Shown: positions 21,520 to 32,086, numbered from the stretch's first letter. The stretch is DNA of 54,062 bases from Coemansia sp. RSA 1804 (GCA_027578815.1 JANBTH010000027.1:1-54062), one strand, 5' to 3'. Notes: a model not told the origin generated them from the sequence alone. A program made the numbers and translations.

Positions 21520-22208
21520 GGCGGTCCAAAGCAGTTCGTTCTAGCAAGCAAGTGATGGTTTGTATACTGCGTATGTGTGTATTTGCGGGAGGGAGAAAGA
21601 ATAGCCGAAAACGAGGCGGGGTGAGAAAAATAAAAAGAGGGACCGCAGCCGCTCCCCTCAGACCAATAATGGGAGACGGGCGCATGCCATTCCATTTTTT
21701 ACTAGTAATGGCTTTGCTGGTGGGTCGCCGGTCGCACAGATCAGAAAATGAGCAAATGAATCTTTCTTCCTTCTTGGCCAGATCCCTAGCCTACGGTCTT
21801 CCCTTTGCCTCTTAAGGAAGAGGAGATGATGGGAGAGATCCAATTGGTTTGGCGCCTGATGCAGACTGGTGAAGGCCAAAGTGTTTTGGCTATTTTTGGG
21901 GGGAAAAGGGTGAAATGCGTTATTTTTGGTCTTCTTCCTGTGCTTTGCTGGGGAGACGATATAAAAAAGTGATTGATTTCTCTTCTTTTGTTTTCTTCTT
22001 TTTTTCGCGTGTCTCTCTCTCTCCTCTCTTTTCTTTCTCCCGCACTTTTATAGCATGCTATTGTGACTCCTTTTTTGTTATCCCCTCTACCCTTCATTTT
22101 CTCCACTCCCACCCCTTTTTTCCCTTTCCTCCCTTCGTTTGTTTGCTCAGCAGTCGGGAGGCATCACACAACAGTAACGGACCGACTTAGACTAGACAGG
22201 AGGCAGCC
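21520..22208. promoter_or_regulatory. Divergent promoter, GSKIP-like / nucleotide-sugar transporter
   Basis: 689 bp between divergent start codons. A long pyrimidine-rich block (about 21960-22145, + strand) leads into the transporter gene. No defined operator. Confidence 0.45.
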
Positions 22209-23327
22209 ATGGCACTAGACGCACCGGAGCTCTTTGGCATCCCGCTAAAGTACGTGTCGCTGGTGATTCTAACGATCCAGAACAGCGCACTTGTGCTCAT
22301 CATGCGGTACTCGCGCATCGTAAGCACCGAGCAGTACTACACGTCAACGGCGGTGCTTCTCAGCGAGCTGACAAAGTTCTGGGTGTGTCTGTATATCTCC
22401 AGCAAGGACAGCATCAAGGAGAACGGAGGGCGGCTGAGCATCAAGGCGGTGTACGAGGACATCGTGGGTGGCGATAGCTGGAAGATGCTGATCCCCGCCG
22501 CGCTCTACACGATCCAGAACAACCTGCAGTTCGTGTCTGTTTCGCTTCTGGATGCCGCCACGTTCCAGGTCAGCTACCAGCTCAAGATCCTGACCACCGC
22601 GCTGTGTTCCGTCGCGCTGCTGGGCACCGTGCTTAGCGCCAGACGGTGGCTGTCGCTTGTGTTTCTGACGGTTGGAATCATTCTTGTGCAGTTCCCGAGT
22701 TCCGCCGAGACTGCCGGCGCCTCGACATCGCCCATGCTGGGACTTTTCACAGTCTTCATTGCCTGCGTGCTCTCTGGGCTGGCCGGCGTGTACTTTGAGA
22801 AGGTGCTCAAGGGGTCGCGCAAATCCGTGTGGACGCGCAATGTCCAGCTGTCGCTGTTCTCGATGGTTCCTGCGCTCTTTGGCGTATTCGTTGTTGACGG
22901 CGCTGGCGTCCGTCAAAATGGCTTCCTCTACGGATACACCAAATGGACGTACATGGCCATTGCCTGCCAGGCTCTCGGTGGCCTTGTGGTTGCCGTGGTT
23001 GTCAAGTACGCCGACAACATACTCAAGGGCTTCGCTACCAGCATCTCGATTATTCTGTCGTGCTTGGCGTCCGTTTGGTTCTTTGACTTTCACATCTCGC
23101 TTACGTTTATGGCCGGTGCGTCGTTGGTCATCTATGCCACTTACATGTATGGCAGCGCTGCGGCTTCTAATATCCCCAAGCACTCGCCATTGCCTACTTC
23201 TTCCGAATCCCCTCACACGCGCAATGTTTCCGATGACTCTGATGATCCGACAACGGCGACTGGTATCCGGATGAATGACCTCTCCTCCAGCAATGACGAG
23301 CACAAGCTCAATGTTAAAGTTATCTAA
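22209..23327 (+). CDS. Nucleotide-sugar transporter (SLC35A type)
   Basis: A 372-aa multipass Golgi protein of the SLC35A family, which imports UDP-galactose, UDP-GlcNAc or CMP-sialic-acid-like donors in exchange for nucleoside monophosphate. About ten hydrophobic segments are visible. Family signatures are SLVILTIQNSALVLIMRYSR, PAALYTIQNNLQFVSVSLLDAA-type (segment III), FQVSYQLKILTTALCSVALL, LSGLAGVYFEKVLKGS and VVVKYADNILKGFATSIS. The Ser/Thr-rich C-terminal tail is cytosolic and variable. Intronless; the ATG sits in a good context. The exact sugar nucleotide cannot be assigned, though UDP-Gal/UDP-GlcNAc is most likely. Confidence 0.93.
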   Translation: MALDAPELFGIPLKYVSLVILTIQNSALVLIMRYSRIVSTEQYYTSTAVLLSELTKFWVCLYISSKDSIKENGGRLSIKAVYEDIVGGDSWKMLIPAALYTIQNNLQFVSVSLLDAATFQVSYQLKILTTALCSVALLGTVLSARRWLSLVFLTVGIILVQFPSSAETAGASTSPMLGLFTVFIACVLSGLAGVYFEKVLKGSRKSVWTRNVQLSLFSMVPALFGVFVVDGAGVRQNGFLYGYTKWTYMAIACQALGGLVVAVVVKYADNILKGFATSISIILSCLASVWFFDFHISLTFMAGASLVIYATYMYGSAAASNIPKHSPLPTSSESPHTRNVSDDSDDPTTATGIRMNDLSSSNDEHKLNVKVI

Positions 23328-23688
23328 CACTTGCTATCTTTGTTTCTTTGGTTTTCTCATTGTTTTGCGCTTTACTCAATAGCATTACTTTGACGGACCA
23401 TGTGAGTTTTTTATGACGATTATCCCGTTTAGCAAGGATCGGTTTCTGTATCCATTTCCTGAAGTAAACCAACTAAATTAATGAAAGCTAATGTTTTATT
23501 AATTTCTGTTTATTTCCAGCAATGGTATAAAAGAAGAACCAAACTCCCCCAAACTCTGTTCTCTCATTGACTTTTTCTCCATTGCCTTACAAGTCCCAGA
23601 GATCACAACCAACAATACCAATATTTTACTCTCATTTTACAAACCAAAGAGCATTCTATTGAAATCATTAGCACCGAATTAACAAACA
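23328..23688. other. Intergenic region upstream of the 96-aa orphan
   Basis: Transporter 3' flank followed by a well-formed promoter for the next gene, with a TATA box at 23526 and an AT-rich leader. No other gene. Confidence 0.45.
23526..23533 (+). promoter_or_regulatory. TATA box of the 96-aa orphan gene
   Basis: TATAAAAG, 163 bp before the ATG at 23689. A matching TATAAAAG stands before the decayed paralogue at 24411. Confidence 0.5.
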
Positions 23689-23979
23689 ATGCATTCTGAC
23701 AGCGAGTATTCTCAATTAAAGATTGAAGCTATTAAAAGAGTGCAAAGAACAAACGAATTAGCAATTGACTTGTATATTTCGCAACTAAAGGCAACCCCCA
23801 GTCTCAAACACACTTTTTCTAAAAGAGTGGACAAAAAGCACGGTGGGATGATTATTGTTTTTAACGGACAGGCTACTGACTGTGTCAGTATGAGTGGTGC
23901 CTTAAGACTGGAGAAGGAATTCAAAGTGTATGAGGCTAAGAGAAGAAAGAATGAGGCTAAGAATAGCAAGAAACGATAA
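23689..23979 (+). CDS. Small lysine-rich orphan protein, 96 aa
   Basis: No known family recognised. MHSDSEYSQLKIEAIKRVQR begins a helical, charged N-terminus. The centre has IIVFNGQATDCVS, and the end is a strongly basic helix (LEKEFKVYEAKRRKNEAK). No signal peptide or membrane segment. It is supported as a gene by a TATA box, a full ATG-to-stop frame in AT-rich DNA, and a similar but frameshifted copy 830 bp downstream sharing the FNG centre, the Cys-x-Ser and RL-K spacing and the basic tail. A lineage-specific small gene family is likely. The basic tail suggests nucleic-acid or chromatin binding, but that is only a guess. Confidence 0.6.
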   Translation: MHSDSEYSQLKIEAIKRVQRTNELAIDLYISQLKATPSLKHTFSKRVDKKHGGMIIVFNGQATDCVSMSGALRLEKEFKVYEAKRRKNEAKNSKKR

Positions 23980-24521
23980 TTGAAATGAGAGAAGAAATAA
24001 AATCTTATTACTTCTGTAATACAGATGGATTATTTTCAGATGTCTGTCATCTTTGCCAATAAATTGTAGCTACTTGCCTCCAGCTGGATTCTGCTTGGTT
24101 ATTATCTACATTTATTTATTTTTGTTTTATAAATGTTAACAATAAGAATTCTATTTCTGTTTGCTTCGTAAAACCGCATTTAACCATCTTTGGTATAATA
24201 AAACCGAAAAGAGATAACGGATAATATTTCTTATTACTAGGTCATAGTTTCTTATTAAGTGATCATGAGCAGAACTGGATGCCGTTAACATTGTCTTATT
24301 TGGAAAAACAACATTTCTTATTTACAATGGCGTCTGGTTGTAAACATGTGCTGCTTTTTTACCGAACTTTACACACACTTGCGCTTTTCTTAGGAGTTTT
24401 TAAATAGCAGTATAAAAGATGCAATATTCTTCCATTTTTATAACGTATTCACCAATATAACCACAAATACAAATTATCCACATTTTGCGATATTCCTAGA
24501 TAACTCACTAGTTTAAAAACC
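23980..24521. other. AT-rich spacer between tandem paralogues
   Basis: About 540 bp of AT-rich DNA with no gene. It carries the TATA box (24411) of the decayed second copy and probably the 3' end of the first gene. Confidence 0.4.
24411..24418 (+). promoter_or_regulatory. TATA box of the decayed paralogue
   Basis: TATAAAAG, 111 bp before the ATG at 24522, the same octamer as before the intact copy. Confidence 0.4.
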
Positions 24522-24802
24522 ATGATCCATGACAACGCGTCCGTAAGGCAGATTATGAAAGACGCTATCCGGGAGTTTGAAATACGCAATACTTCTAAAT
24601 GTTAACTCTCTTATTGATCAGGATAATTGTATCCTGACAAGAAATACAAGCTTGTGAAAAAGTAGAAAAACTCAACACATATGACATTAACTTTAACGGA
24701 TTCAAGCTAGAGAATATTTGTATTAGTGACATCAGCAGATTGAAAAAGGCAATAGAAGATGAGAAGAAGAAAAAGCAGCAAAGTAGAAACAACAACGAGT
24801 GA
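24522..24802 (+). pseudogene. Decayed tandem copy of the 96-aa orphan
   Basis: Three reading frames together resemble the neighbour at 23689. They are MIHDNASVRQIMKDAIREFE (stop at 24603), then VNSLIDQDNCILTRNTSL in another frame, then KVEKLNTYDINFNGFKLENI followed by a basic tail rich in Lys ending at TGA 24800. Similar spacing of an N-terminal Asp, AI-R, FNG, Cys-x-Ser, RLKK/RLEK and basic tail supports common origin. At least two frameshifts separate the segments, so the copy is probably dead unless unusual introns exist. Confidence 0.5.
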
Positions 24803-25090
24803 ATATAAATAATATATTTAGTTCGCAACGAATCAGTAATTGTTTTCATTAGAAATATTACATGTTTTTAAGAAATGGTTGCTGTTTGCAGAAAAACAAA
24901 GTGCTCCGCTGAATAAACCGTGGATACTCATCCATTCAGAACTTTTACACAGTAAAAAATATAATGGTTAGTAACAGCGTTTATTGGAAAAAAAGAACAC
25001 GAGAATAATGTTAAGAAAAAAGCGCAGTCTAAGCACCAACACGACCAGTCATGGGGGAGAACACACCAAGGTCCATAGCGAGCCGTGCTA

Positions 25091-25951
25091 CTACTGAGAG
25101 GCGACAGAGTGGTAGATATGAGCGCCCAGGCCAAACAGATGGCCAAGATACTTGGGCTCATCAATGGAGTTTTCAAAGTACTTTTCACGCAGCTTAAAAA
25201 AGGTCATTGCAGTCAGCAGACTATCGGAGCCAGCCTGGTGCTGGGGCCCGATTCTAGGCACTTCCAAGTCGTCGGCCACATCCTGCAGTCCGCCCTTAAG
25301 CATCCGGCAGCTCCGCATCATGTACTTTATATCGTAGATGCCGGGGAAGAACGTGTGAAGTATCCGGAAGAAAGAGTCCTCGTCCTCGGGCAGTGAGCTA
25401 CACGTAAGCAGCTTTAGCAGGTATCCAAAGTCGTATCCGCTATGAAACGACACCCAGCGAACGTTCTTCAGCAGCACCAGCCCAGAGTCAGTCAGCAGCT
25501 CGCCGAAATGGAGTGGGTCGATACCAAACTCCTCGTTCTTTCTAAAGTCAATACCCGATTTGGACAGCAGGTCAATTGACTCTTGGGCAAACATATCGCT
25601 GTTCAGACTGAATTTGAAGTTGAATTGCCACGAGCACACGTTGGGTGGCGGTTGGCCCTGTTCGTCCATCAGCGTAATGCCAAGCTGGATTATGTTGAGA
25701 ATGTCCACGTTGCAGCGGAGCAGCTGGTAATGGTAGTCCGAGGTCGAGCTGAACTGCCCGATTGGACGGGCCACCACTCCGGGAAACTCCGTGTCCATTG
25801 CTACGTACGGGTACTTTTCAATGAGTTTCCGGATGAGCTCAAACTCCTCCTCCAGATTGCTCTCCCACACTTCTCTGATCAGGTATGCGCCCGAATTCAC
25901 ATTGCTGCTATTGTTATTGTTGTTGCTGTTGTTGCCGCCCCCTTCCGCCAT
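25091..25951 (-). CDS. POP2: CCR4-NOT deadenylase subunit CAF1/POP2
   Basis: A 286-aa DEDDh 3' exonuclease that shortens mRNA poly(A) tails in the CCR4-NOT complex; closely similar to CNOT7/CNOT8. Catalytic residues: Asp53 and Glu55 in MDTEFPGVVARPIG, Asp174 in FHSGYDFGYLLK, Asp243 with His238 in IGPQHQAGSDSLLT. The ATG at 25951 is chosen; the open frame upstream has no ATG. Residues 4-20 are a poly-Asn/Ser stretch not found in animals. The protein ends soon after the domain (FGLGAHIYHSVAS). Divergent from SFT2. Confidence 0.96.
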   Translation of the reverse strand: MAEGGGNNSNNNNNSSNVNSGAYLIREVWESNLEEEFELIRKLIEKYPYVAMDTEFPGVVARPIGQFSSTSDYHYQLLRCNVDILNIIQLGITLMDEQGQPPPNVCSWQFNFKFSLNSDMFAQESIDLLSKSGIDFRKNEEFGIDPLHFGELLTDSGLVLLKNVRWVSFHSGYDFGYLLKLLTCSSLPEDEDSFFRILHTFFPGIYDIKYMMRSCRMLKGGLQDVADDLEVPRIGPQHQAGSDSLLTAMTFFKLREKYFENSIDEPKYLGHLFGLGAHIYHSVASQ

Positions 25952-26529
25952 TTTGTCATAAAACAGCTGCTCCCGCTGGTGAATGCGCAATGCACTATGA
26001 ATTGATCTGTAAATGAATAAATAAGCAAAACAATAAATACAGTGCTACTAATACTTGTTTGACAAGAAAAGAAAGAGGGAATGCATTTCAGTTTCTCATT
26101 TTCTATTTTCCTTTTTTCTAGCCAAACATGCAAAGGAAGGAGAGTAAAGTGGTAGAGCCTGTTACGCCTTCTTTTTTGTCTCCAATCAAGCCAGACCAGA
26201 TCTTATTTAGCCTTCAGAAAGGGACAAAGAAATGATGCTTTATGGTTCAGCTCCTTAGCTCAGTCCAGCCGGGTGGCAGCCAAAAAGTAAGCGAGGAAAA
26301 AAGCGGGCAGAGCATGTGCCTTTTTTTATTCCTGCCTAGTCAGCCATTCATTTCTTTCCTTTTTTGGTGGGGGGCTTTCAGTTCTTGGCATCGATTCCGC
26401 CTTTCTCTTTCTGCCTTTCTCCTTTTTCATTCTTTTCTGGTATCCTGTTCCCTTTTTAATCCCATCTCTATCAACACAATTAGCATAATTCTCCTTTTAA
26501 AAGCCAATTAGATACCTTTTCAATTCGTC
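25952..26529. promoter_or_regulatory. Divergent promoter, CAF1 / SFT2
   Basis: 578 bp between divergent starts, pyrimidine-rich on the SFT2 side (about 26310-26460). Short open frames here show no domain. Confidence 0.4.
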
Positions 26530-27183
26530 ATGCCTTCAATCAGAGATGCCCTCGGCGGGCTAAAGACGTCGTCATCAAACCATGTGCTGCCGTCCACAGA
26601 CTCGCTTGGCGAGTCCAGCGGCAGCCGGCTGTTGAGCGGACTGCGCGAGGGCGCCAGCAGCATAGCGTCAGGCGCCGGGAATGCAATCTCGGGAATAACA
26701 GGCATTGGCAGCAGCGGAGACACCATCAGCACAAGCACCAGGGGCGAATGGTTCGGACTAACAATGGTGCAGCGGTGGATAGGGTTTGCAGGCTGTGCGG
26801 TGCTTGCGCTGTTCTGCTTCACAATGTCGTTCATATCGCTGCCGATGATGATTCTGTCGCCGCAAAAGTTCGCAACCGCGTTTTCGCTGGGCAGTCTGTG
26901 TACGATTAGTGGAATTGCCCTGCTACGCGGCCCGCGCGCGCATACGATGCACTTGTTGTCGCGCGAACGGCTGCTGTTCACGGTTTCGTATTTTGGATCC
27001 GTGTTTTTCACGCTGTTCTTCTCCGCTATCATGCACTCGTATATCGGAACCCTCGTGTTTGTTGCCATCCAGGTTGCTGCTCTGCTCTGGTACGTCGTTT
27101 CGTATTTCCCGGGCGGCACCGATGGGCTCCAGTCAACTACGCGAAGCCTGGCAGGAAGCGCCAGATCACTATTGCCATTCTAG
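26530..27183 (+). CDS. SFT2: SFT2 family vesicle-transport protein
   Basis: A 217-aa Golgi membrane protein of the SFT2 family, which helps endosome-derived vesicles fuse with the Golgi. The N-terminal 75 residues are Ser/Gly-rich and cytosolic. Four closely packed membrane helices follow (about 84-107, 112-133, 147-168 and 171-192). Typical motifs are QRWIGFAGCAVLA, FATAFSLGSLCTISG, FLLRGP-like LLRGPRAHT and WYVVSYFPGG before a short tail. Intronless. The ATG at 26530 is the first in frame. Confidence 0.9.
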   Translation: MPSIRDALGGLKTSSSNHVLPSTDSLGESSGSRLLSGLREGASSIASGAGNAISGITGIGSSGDTISTSTRGEWFGLTMVQRWIGFAGCAVLALFCFTMSFISLPMMILSPQKFATAFSLGSLCTISGIALLRGPRAHTMHLLSRERLLFTVSYFGSVFFTLFFSAIMHSYIGTLVFVAIQVAALLWYVVSYFPGGTDGLQSTTRSLAGSARSLLPF

Positions 27184-27447
27184 ACTCCTCTTCATACTCT
27201 CCCCCCTTTTCTCTCTCTCTTTTCATTGTTACTCAACCAAATATCCCTTTCTTCCAGCATTAATTCTCACATTATTCTTTTTATTTGGACAGCTGCTGGT
27301 CGGCCCACAAGACATCAAGGCGGAGCTGGGCAAACAAAGCACATGAAATAGTCCCCTGTTTGAAATTGAAATATTAAAATATATGCAACTATAATTTTTT
27401 CATTTGCCGCGAGTCCGGAGTCTTTTCTTATTTATTTTAGTTGCAAA

Positions 27448-28485
27448 ATGCACAGCCCTCAAGGCGCTGCTATCGGTGCCAACATTGACACAGTCGCTCT
27501 TGTGTTTGAAATACTCTTTGTCCATCCCGTATGTGCTGTGGCGATATCTGCCGCCGCCCATTTTAGTAGATCCGTGTACAGCGCGTGGTTTGGAATCTAC
27601 GTTGCTGTGTTTGCTGTTGTCAAAATAAGCGCCGTTTATCAGCACATCTGCAGGAGACAGACAAAAGCCGACTGGAGCGAGCATGTCGTTCTGCTGACTG
27701 GCGGAGCACACGGAATCGGGTTGTCACTCCTGCGGATGTTTGCTGCTGCTGGTGCACGCGTGGCTGTGGCAGATATTACGGACATACCCGATGGTCTTCC
27801 AAGCACCATACGGATGTATAGATGCGATCTGTCAAAGCTGGACCAGATCCACAGTACATTGGATGCAATCAGGAGCGAGATGGGCGATATTACAATGCTA
27901 GTCAGCAACGCTGGCACGCTTTGCCCCCAGCTACTCTGCGATATGAGTGCCGCCGACATTGATCGCGTAATGAGCGTTAATCTGCTTGCACCCATGCACA
28001 TAACAAGAAGCCTGCTGCCATCGATGCTTTCCAAGCCCCATGCGCATTTGGTATTTGTAGCGTCAATGCTATCGTTCGTCCCGATCCCTCAGCTGAGTAC
28101 ATACACCGCATCCAAGGCCGGACTTGCCATATTCCAAGAGTCTGTGAAGCTTGAGATCCAACATAGACTGAGGGCCTTTTCTAGTGTCAAAGTTACGTCT
28201 GTTTACCCGTCAAAGGTTGAATCTGGAATGTTCCATGGTCTGGAGCTTCCAAAATGGTTCTCTCCTAGCTTGTCTCCCGATTATGTCGCACACAGGATCT
28301 TTGCTCATATGGATGGCGGCTATGGTGGTGAAATCCATCTTCCTTTATGCTCGCGCTTTTCGTCTCTCTATATGCTGCTGCCAAGTGCCTGTCGCTCGCT
28401 TGCTGGCAAGATGGTTGGAAGTATAAATGCTATGCGTGACTATAAAGGGCACAATCCATCCGAATCAACAAGTAAAAAGTGCTGA
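27448..28485 (+). CDS. Membrane-anchored SDR dehydrogenase/reductase
   Basis: A 345-aa classical short-chain dehydrogenase resembling the SDR16C/retinol dehydrogenase group. A hydrophobic N-terminal anchor (about 15-65) precedes the Rossmann fold. The cofactor loop TGGAHGIG (84-91) is followed by Asp109 at the end of beta-2, which favours NAD(H). SNAG is at 153-156 and the catalytic Ser206-Tyr219-Lys223 is in ASMLSFVPIPQLSTYTASK. The likely role is oxidation or reduction of a lipid alcohol or ketone at the ER or lipid droplets; substrate unknown. The stop is 71 bp before the ATG of MSH4, and its last codons contain a possible splice donor at 28472 (see findings). Confidence 0.88.
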   Translation: MHSPQGAAIGANIDTVALVFEILFVHPVCAVAISAAAHFSRSVYSAWFGIYVAVFAVVKISAVYQHICRRQTKADWSEHVVLLTGGAHGIGLSLLRMFAAAGARVAVADITDIPDGLPSTIRMYRCDLSKLDQIHSTLDAIRSEMGDITMLVSNAGTLCPQLLCDMSAADIDRVMSVNLLAPMHITRSLLPSMLSKPHAHLVFVASMLSFVPIPQLSTYTASKAGLAIFQESVKLEIQHRLRAFSSVKVTSVYPSKVESGMFHGLELPKWFSPSLSPDYVAHRIFAHMDGGYGGEIHLPLCSRFSSLYMLLPSACRSLAGKMVGSINAMRDYKGHNPSESTSKKC

Positions 28486-28556
28486 AATGTTTGAATAATC
28501 TTTCTTCTTTTCTTTGATTTGAACTAGACTTAATCAATTCTCTTCTTTACAGGTTA

Positions 28557-31500
28557 ATGGATTCCAGAGAGTCTGCCATTATCGATCTGACCCAGATTGA
28601 CAGCGATGAAAACTACGAATATACAGGCTTTAATGATGATGACGATGAAATTAGTATTGTCAGTGCGTGGATACCGAACAAAAGAATAAAGACCGAGGAT
28701 TATTACGAGGAAACGCCTACTGAAATAAGCGATGGATTCTTGTCCAAAGATGAACAAATGGCAGAATCTGTTGCTCCAACATCGGCGTATACAGAGATCC
28801 AAGGATTGCCAAACACCATGATGGTTGTGACCGAGGGGCGCGGTATTGCAAGCGAGATAGCATACTGTTTTATTGACTTGAACACTACCCAGTGCACGGT
28901 ATCGCAGTTTGCTGATAGCGCAAGTTACTCGCGTATTATTTACGCAATACTCACTGCACGCCCACAGATGGTTCTTGTTCCAAAGGCAATGGCTAACTGC
29001 AAGTCAAAGGCAATGGTCAATATTCGTCGGTATCTGCCCTGGCTTACTGTTGCCCCTCTGGAAAGGTCGTTGTTTAGCGATTCGGATGGAAACCGCAGAT
29101 TGCAGGACTTGGCAATTCCATCGCAGGTCGCTCCACTTGTTCGCATCATGGCCAAAAAGTAAGAATGTATAAAAACTTTCCATGCACTTGCCCAGACCAC
29201 CTTCGAATACTCTTCCCTTGATATTGCAATCTAAATGCTGATTAAAACGACTTACTCTGACAAAAGAATATGTTTAATGTGTAGGCAATACGCGTTGGCT
29301 GCATTTAATGCCATGATCCAATATCTAGAGACTAGCATTGAGCTTGTGTTTATCGACGGCACTATCAATGTAAAATATAAGCAAATGGAAGGCAAGTATA
29401 TTTGAATATCATCAAAACGCCCTCACCGACTACCACATGCTATTAATTTTTACTTACAAGAAAACAATAAACAAAATGAAATAGGCACTATGCAAATTGA
29501 TCCTGGTGCATGGCGGGACTTGGGACTCGATTCGTATGCAATGCCAGCCGGAAACCCGGAGTCCACGCTTTTCAGCGCCATCAACCACACTCACACAAAG
29601 ATGGGCAGCAGACTGCTTCGTGCCAACATCCTACAGCCGCTAACAGACTTGCCGACAATATATGCACGTCAGACCGCAGTGTTGGAAATCCTTGACAATG
29701 AGGAAATGTTCTTCTTTCTTTCCGCGCATCTTCCAAGGATTCCAGACATAGATGCAACAATAACTGCATTGGTTAGACAGGCACCCATTCCGTCTACCGC
29801 AAAACAAACAGCCCAGGCAATCAATAACGTACTTGTGGTTAAGCACCTCTTGCTTGTTGCAAAGGATCTCGTAAAGGGGTTTCAAAAGGGACCCGAAAGC
29901 CGGTTGCTTGTGGAAATCAACGAAGTTCTCTTTGACCCGCGTGCTTCTAAACTGCTTGACAGTATTCACAATGTTGTAAGAGAGGATATTGAAGTGGATG
30001 GCGCGCAAATAAGCCGAAGCCAGCGTTGTCATGCGGTCAAGGTAAGTAATACCCTCAGGGTTTAGAAAAGCATCTCAAATTAAAAGATAGCCGGTAGCAA
30101 GGGCAAGCTGAACATTATTTACTGTTAATAGGATGGTGTTGACGGATTTCTTGACGTCTGTAAGTAAACAACCCTCGATGCTTATAAAAATTCTATTATC
30201 TACGGCTATGTGCTTATAACGAATAACCATTACATATGTATCAGATTCACACCACTAATATTCATTCTTAACTAGCTCGCGCAATCTTTGACAAGGTTAC
30301 GCAAGAGGTGGTTGATCTGGTGGAACAGTATGCTAGTAAGTATAATCAATAATACTGAATAGAGCTATGCTCTCAATAAACATTTATGGCTTTGAATATA
30401 AAAGGATCTACCACTCTGTCACTTAAAAGATAATAAAACTATATTTTTGCTTATATAGACGAAGTGCATATTCCAATACGTGCTGTCTACAAGCCGGCTG
30501 CCGGATATGTAATGACAGCAAATAAAACGGATCTTGGAAGCAGAATTCCGGAAGAATTTGTTAATATTGTTGTAAAGAAAAACACAGTCACATTTACAAC
30601 CTTGGATCTGGTAAGCCTAGAGTATTGTACAACAGCCATCATTTACATGCAAATATTGTATAGCAAATTAAATAAAAATTAGCATTGTATATTATACAGT
30701 GTAGATAAAGCTAAACAACAGGCTTTCTTCAGTTGTGACTGAAATTAATCTGCTTACAGAGAAGTACGTATTTTATTATTAACATTTTAACACATGTTGA
30801 TCATTTAAAGAAAGCATAAACACTAAACACATCTTTTTATAGGGCCATACACAGCGTGATAACTGTCATCTGTTGCAACATTTCAGTACTGTATCGAATG
30901 TCAGAAGCAATTGCACTTCTTGATATGATCATCTCATTTGCCCATCACTGCACTCTCCATGAATGCGTACCGCCGGACATATCAGACTCGATATACGTAA
31001 TTGATGGCCGCCATCCAATACTTGATACAATGGGGAGAGAGGTTGTGCCAAATAATATTGATATTAGAGAAAATCCATTTACCTTGGTATCTGGGCCAAA
31101 TATGGGCGGCAAATCCACATACCTGCGCCAAATAGTGTATCTTGTCATTATGGCCCAAATTGGAAGCTTGTAAGTATATGATAATTCCTGGTAGGCCATT
31201 AAATGCATTACGCCATTGAACTTGCTTTAAAAATATAGTGCCTAAAATTACTTTATCTATTTACTGTTATAGGGTTCCTGCTAGAAAAGCAAGCTTCAAG
31301 ATATTTGACAAGCTTTTTGTACGAATGAACAACGACGATGATATGGTTGCTAATCAATCGACATTTCTGCGCGAGATGCACGACATTAGTTACATCCTTT
31401 GTAATTATGACAAGCACAGTCTAATAGTAATTGACGAGCTTGGGCGTAGCACTACTGCAAATGAGGGAAAGGCCGTTTGTCGTGCGGTTTGTGAAGAGTT

Positions 31501-32086
31501 TCTCGATTCTGAAACAACTGTCTTTCTTAGCACACATTTCCTTGATCTGCCAGAAATTCTGCAAGTTCATCCAAACTGCCAAACCATCGTTCTATCGCAA
31601 GACGTCAAAGTGAGTACCAACATTGATGCACAAAAGAAAACACTACTACCAATGATATTTATGATAAAATCAGCTGCTAACTAGCTAAGCATTTGACAAA
31701 ATGCGAAACACAAGGTAAAACTGACTGTAGAAAGAAGAAGGCTCAATATCAAACAGATACAAGGCAGCCCCTGGAACACAAACAGAGACACTGTACGGAA
31801 TTAAGTACGCAGAAAAGATAGGGTTTCCACAGGACGTTCTTGCCATTGCTAAAGATGTAGCAGAAGAGGTGAGTATTAGCAGTCAAGCAGAGATGTGTGA
31901 ATATATTCATTTATTTTGAATTACATTATATGTGTGTATGACTGACAACTTTCCTTGTATCAATTTAAACATGTTCAAATTCTATAGATAATCAAAAGAA
32001 AAATGGCTCAGGCCAGAATACAAGCAGAGAAGCAGCCGGTGGTATTCAGCAAGCTGATGCAAGAGATTGAAGAGATCATTGACTAG
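28557..32086 (+). CDS. MSH4: MutS homologue MSH4 (meiotic crossover factor)
   Basis: Eleven exons: 28557-29158, 29285-29391, 29485-30041, 30132-30159, 30276-30335, 30459-30610, 30705-30763, 30843-31169, 31273-31609, 31731-31868, 31988-32086. These sum to 822 codons (821 aa). All junctions keep frame; intron 2 is GC-AG. MSH4 pairs with MSH5 to stabilise Holliday junctions in meiosis. Walker A is SGPNMGGKSTYLRQ (about 605-618), and Walker B is SLIVIDELGRST (about 680-690). DDMVANQSTFLREMHDISYI, STHFLDL and a C-terminal YGIKYAEKIGFP segment all match MSH4 rather than MSH2/3/6. No mismatch-recognition domain I, as expected. It is the most intron-rich gene here. The start lies just after an acceptor-like TTCTTTACAG, so a 5' exon or leader intron is possible. 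Confidence 0.92.
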
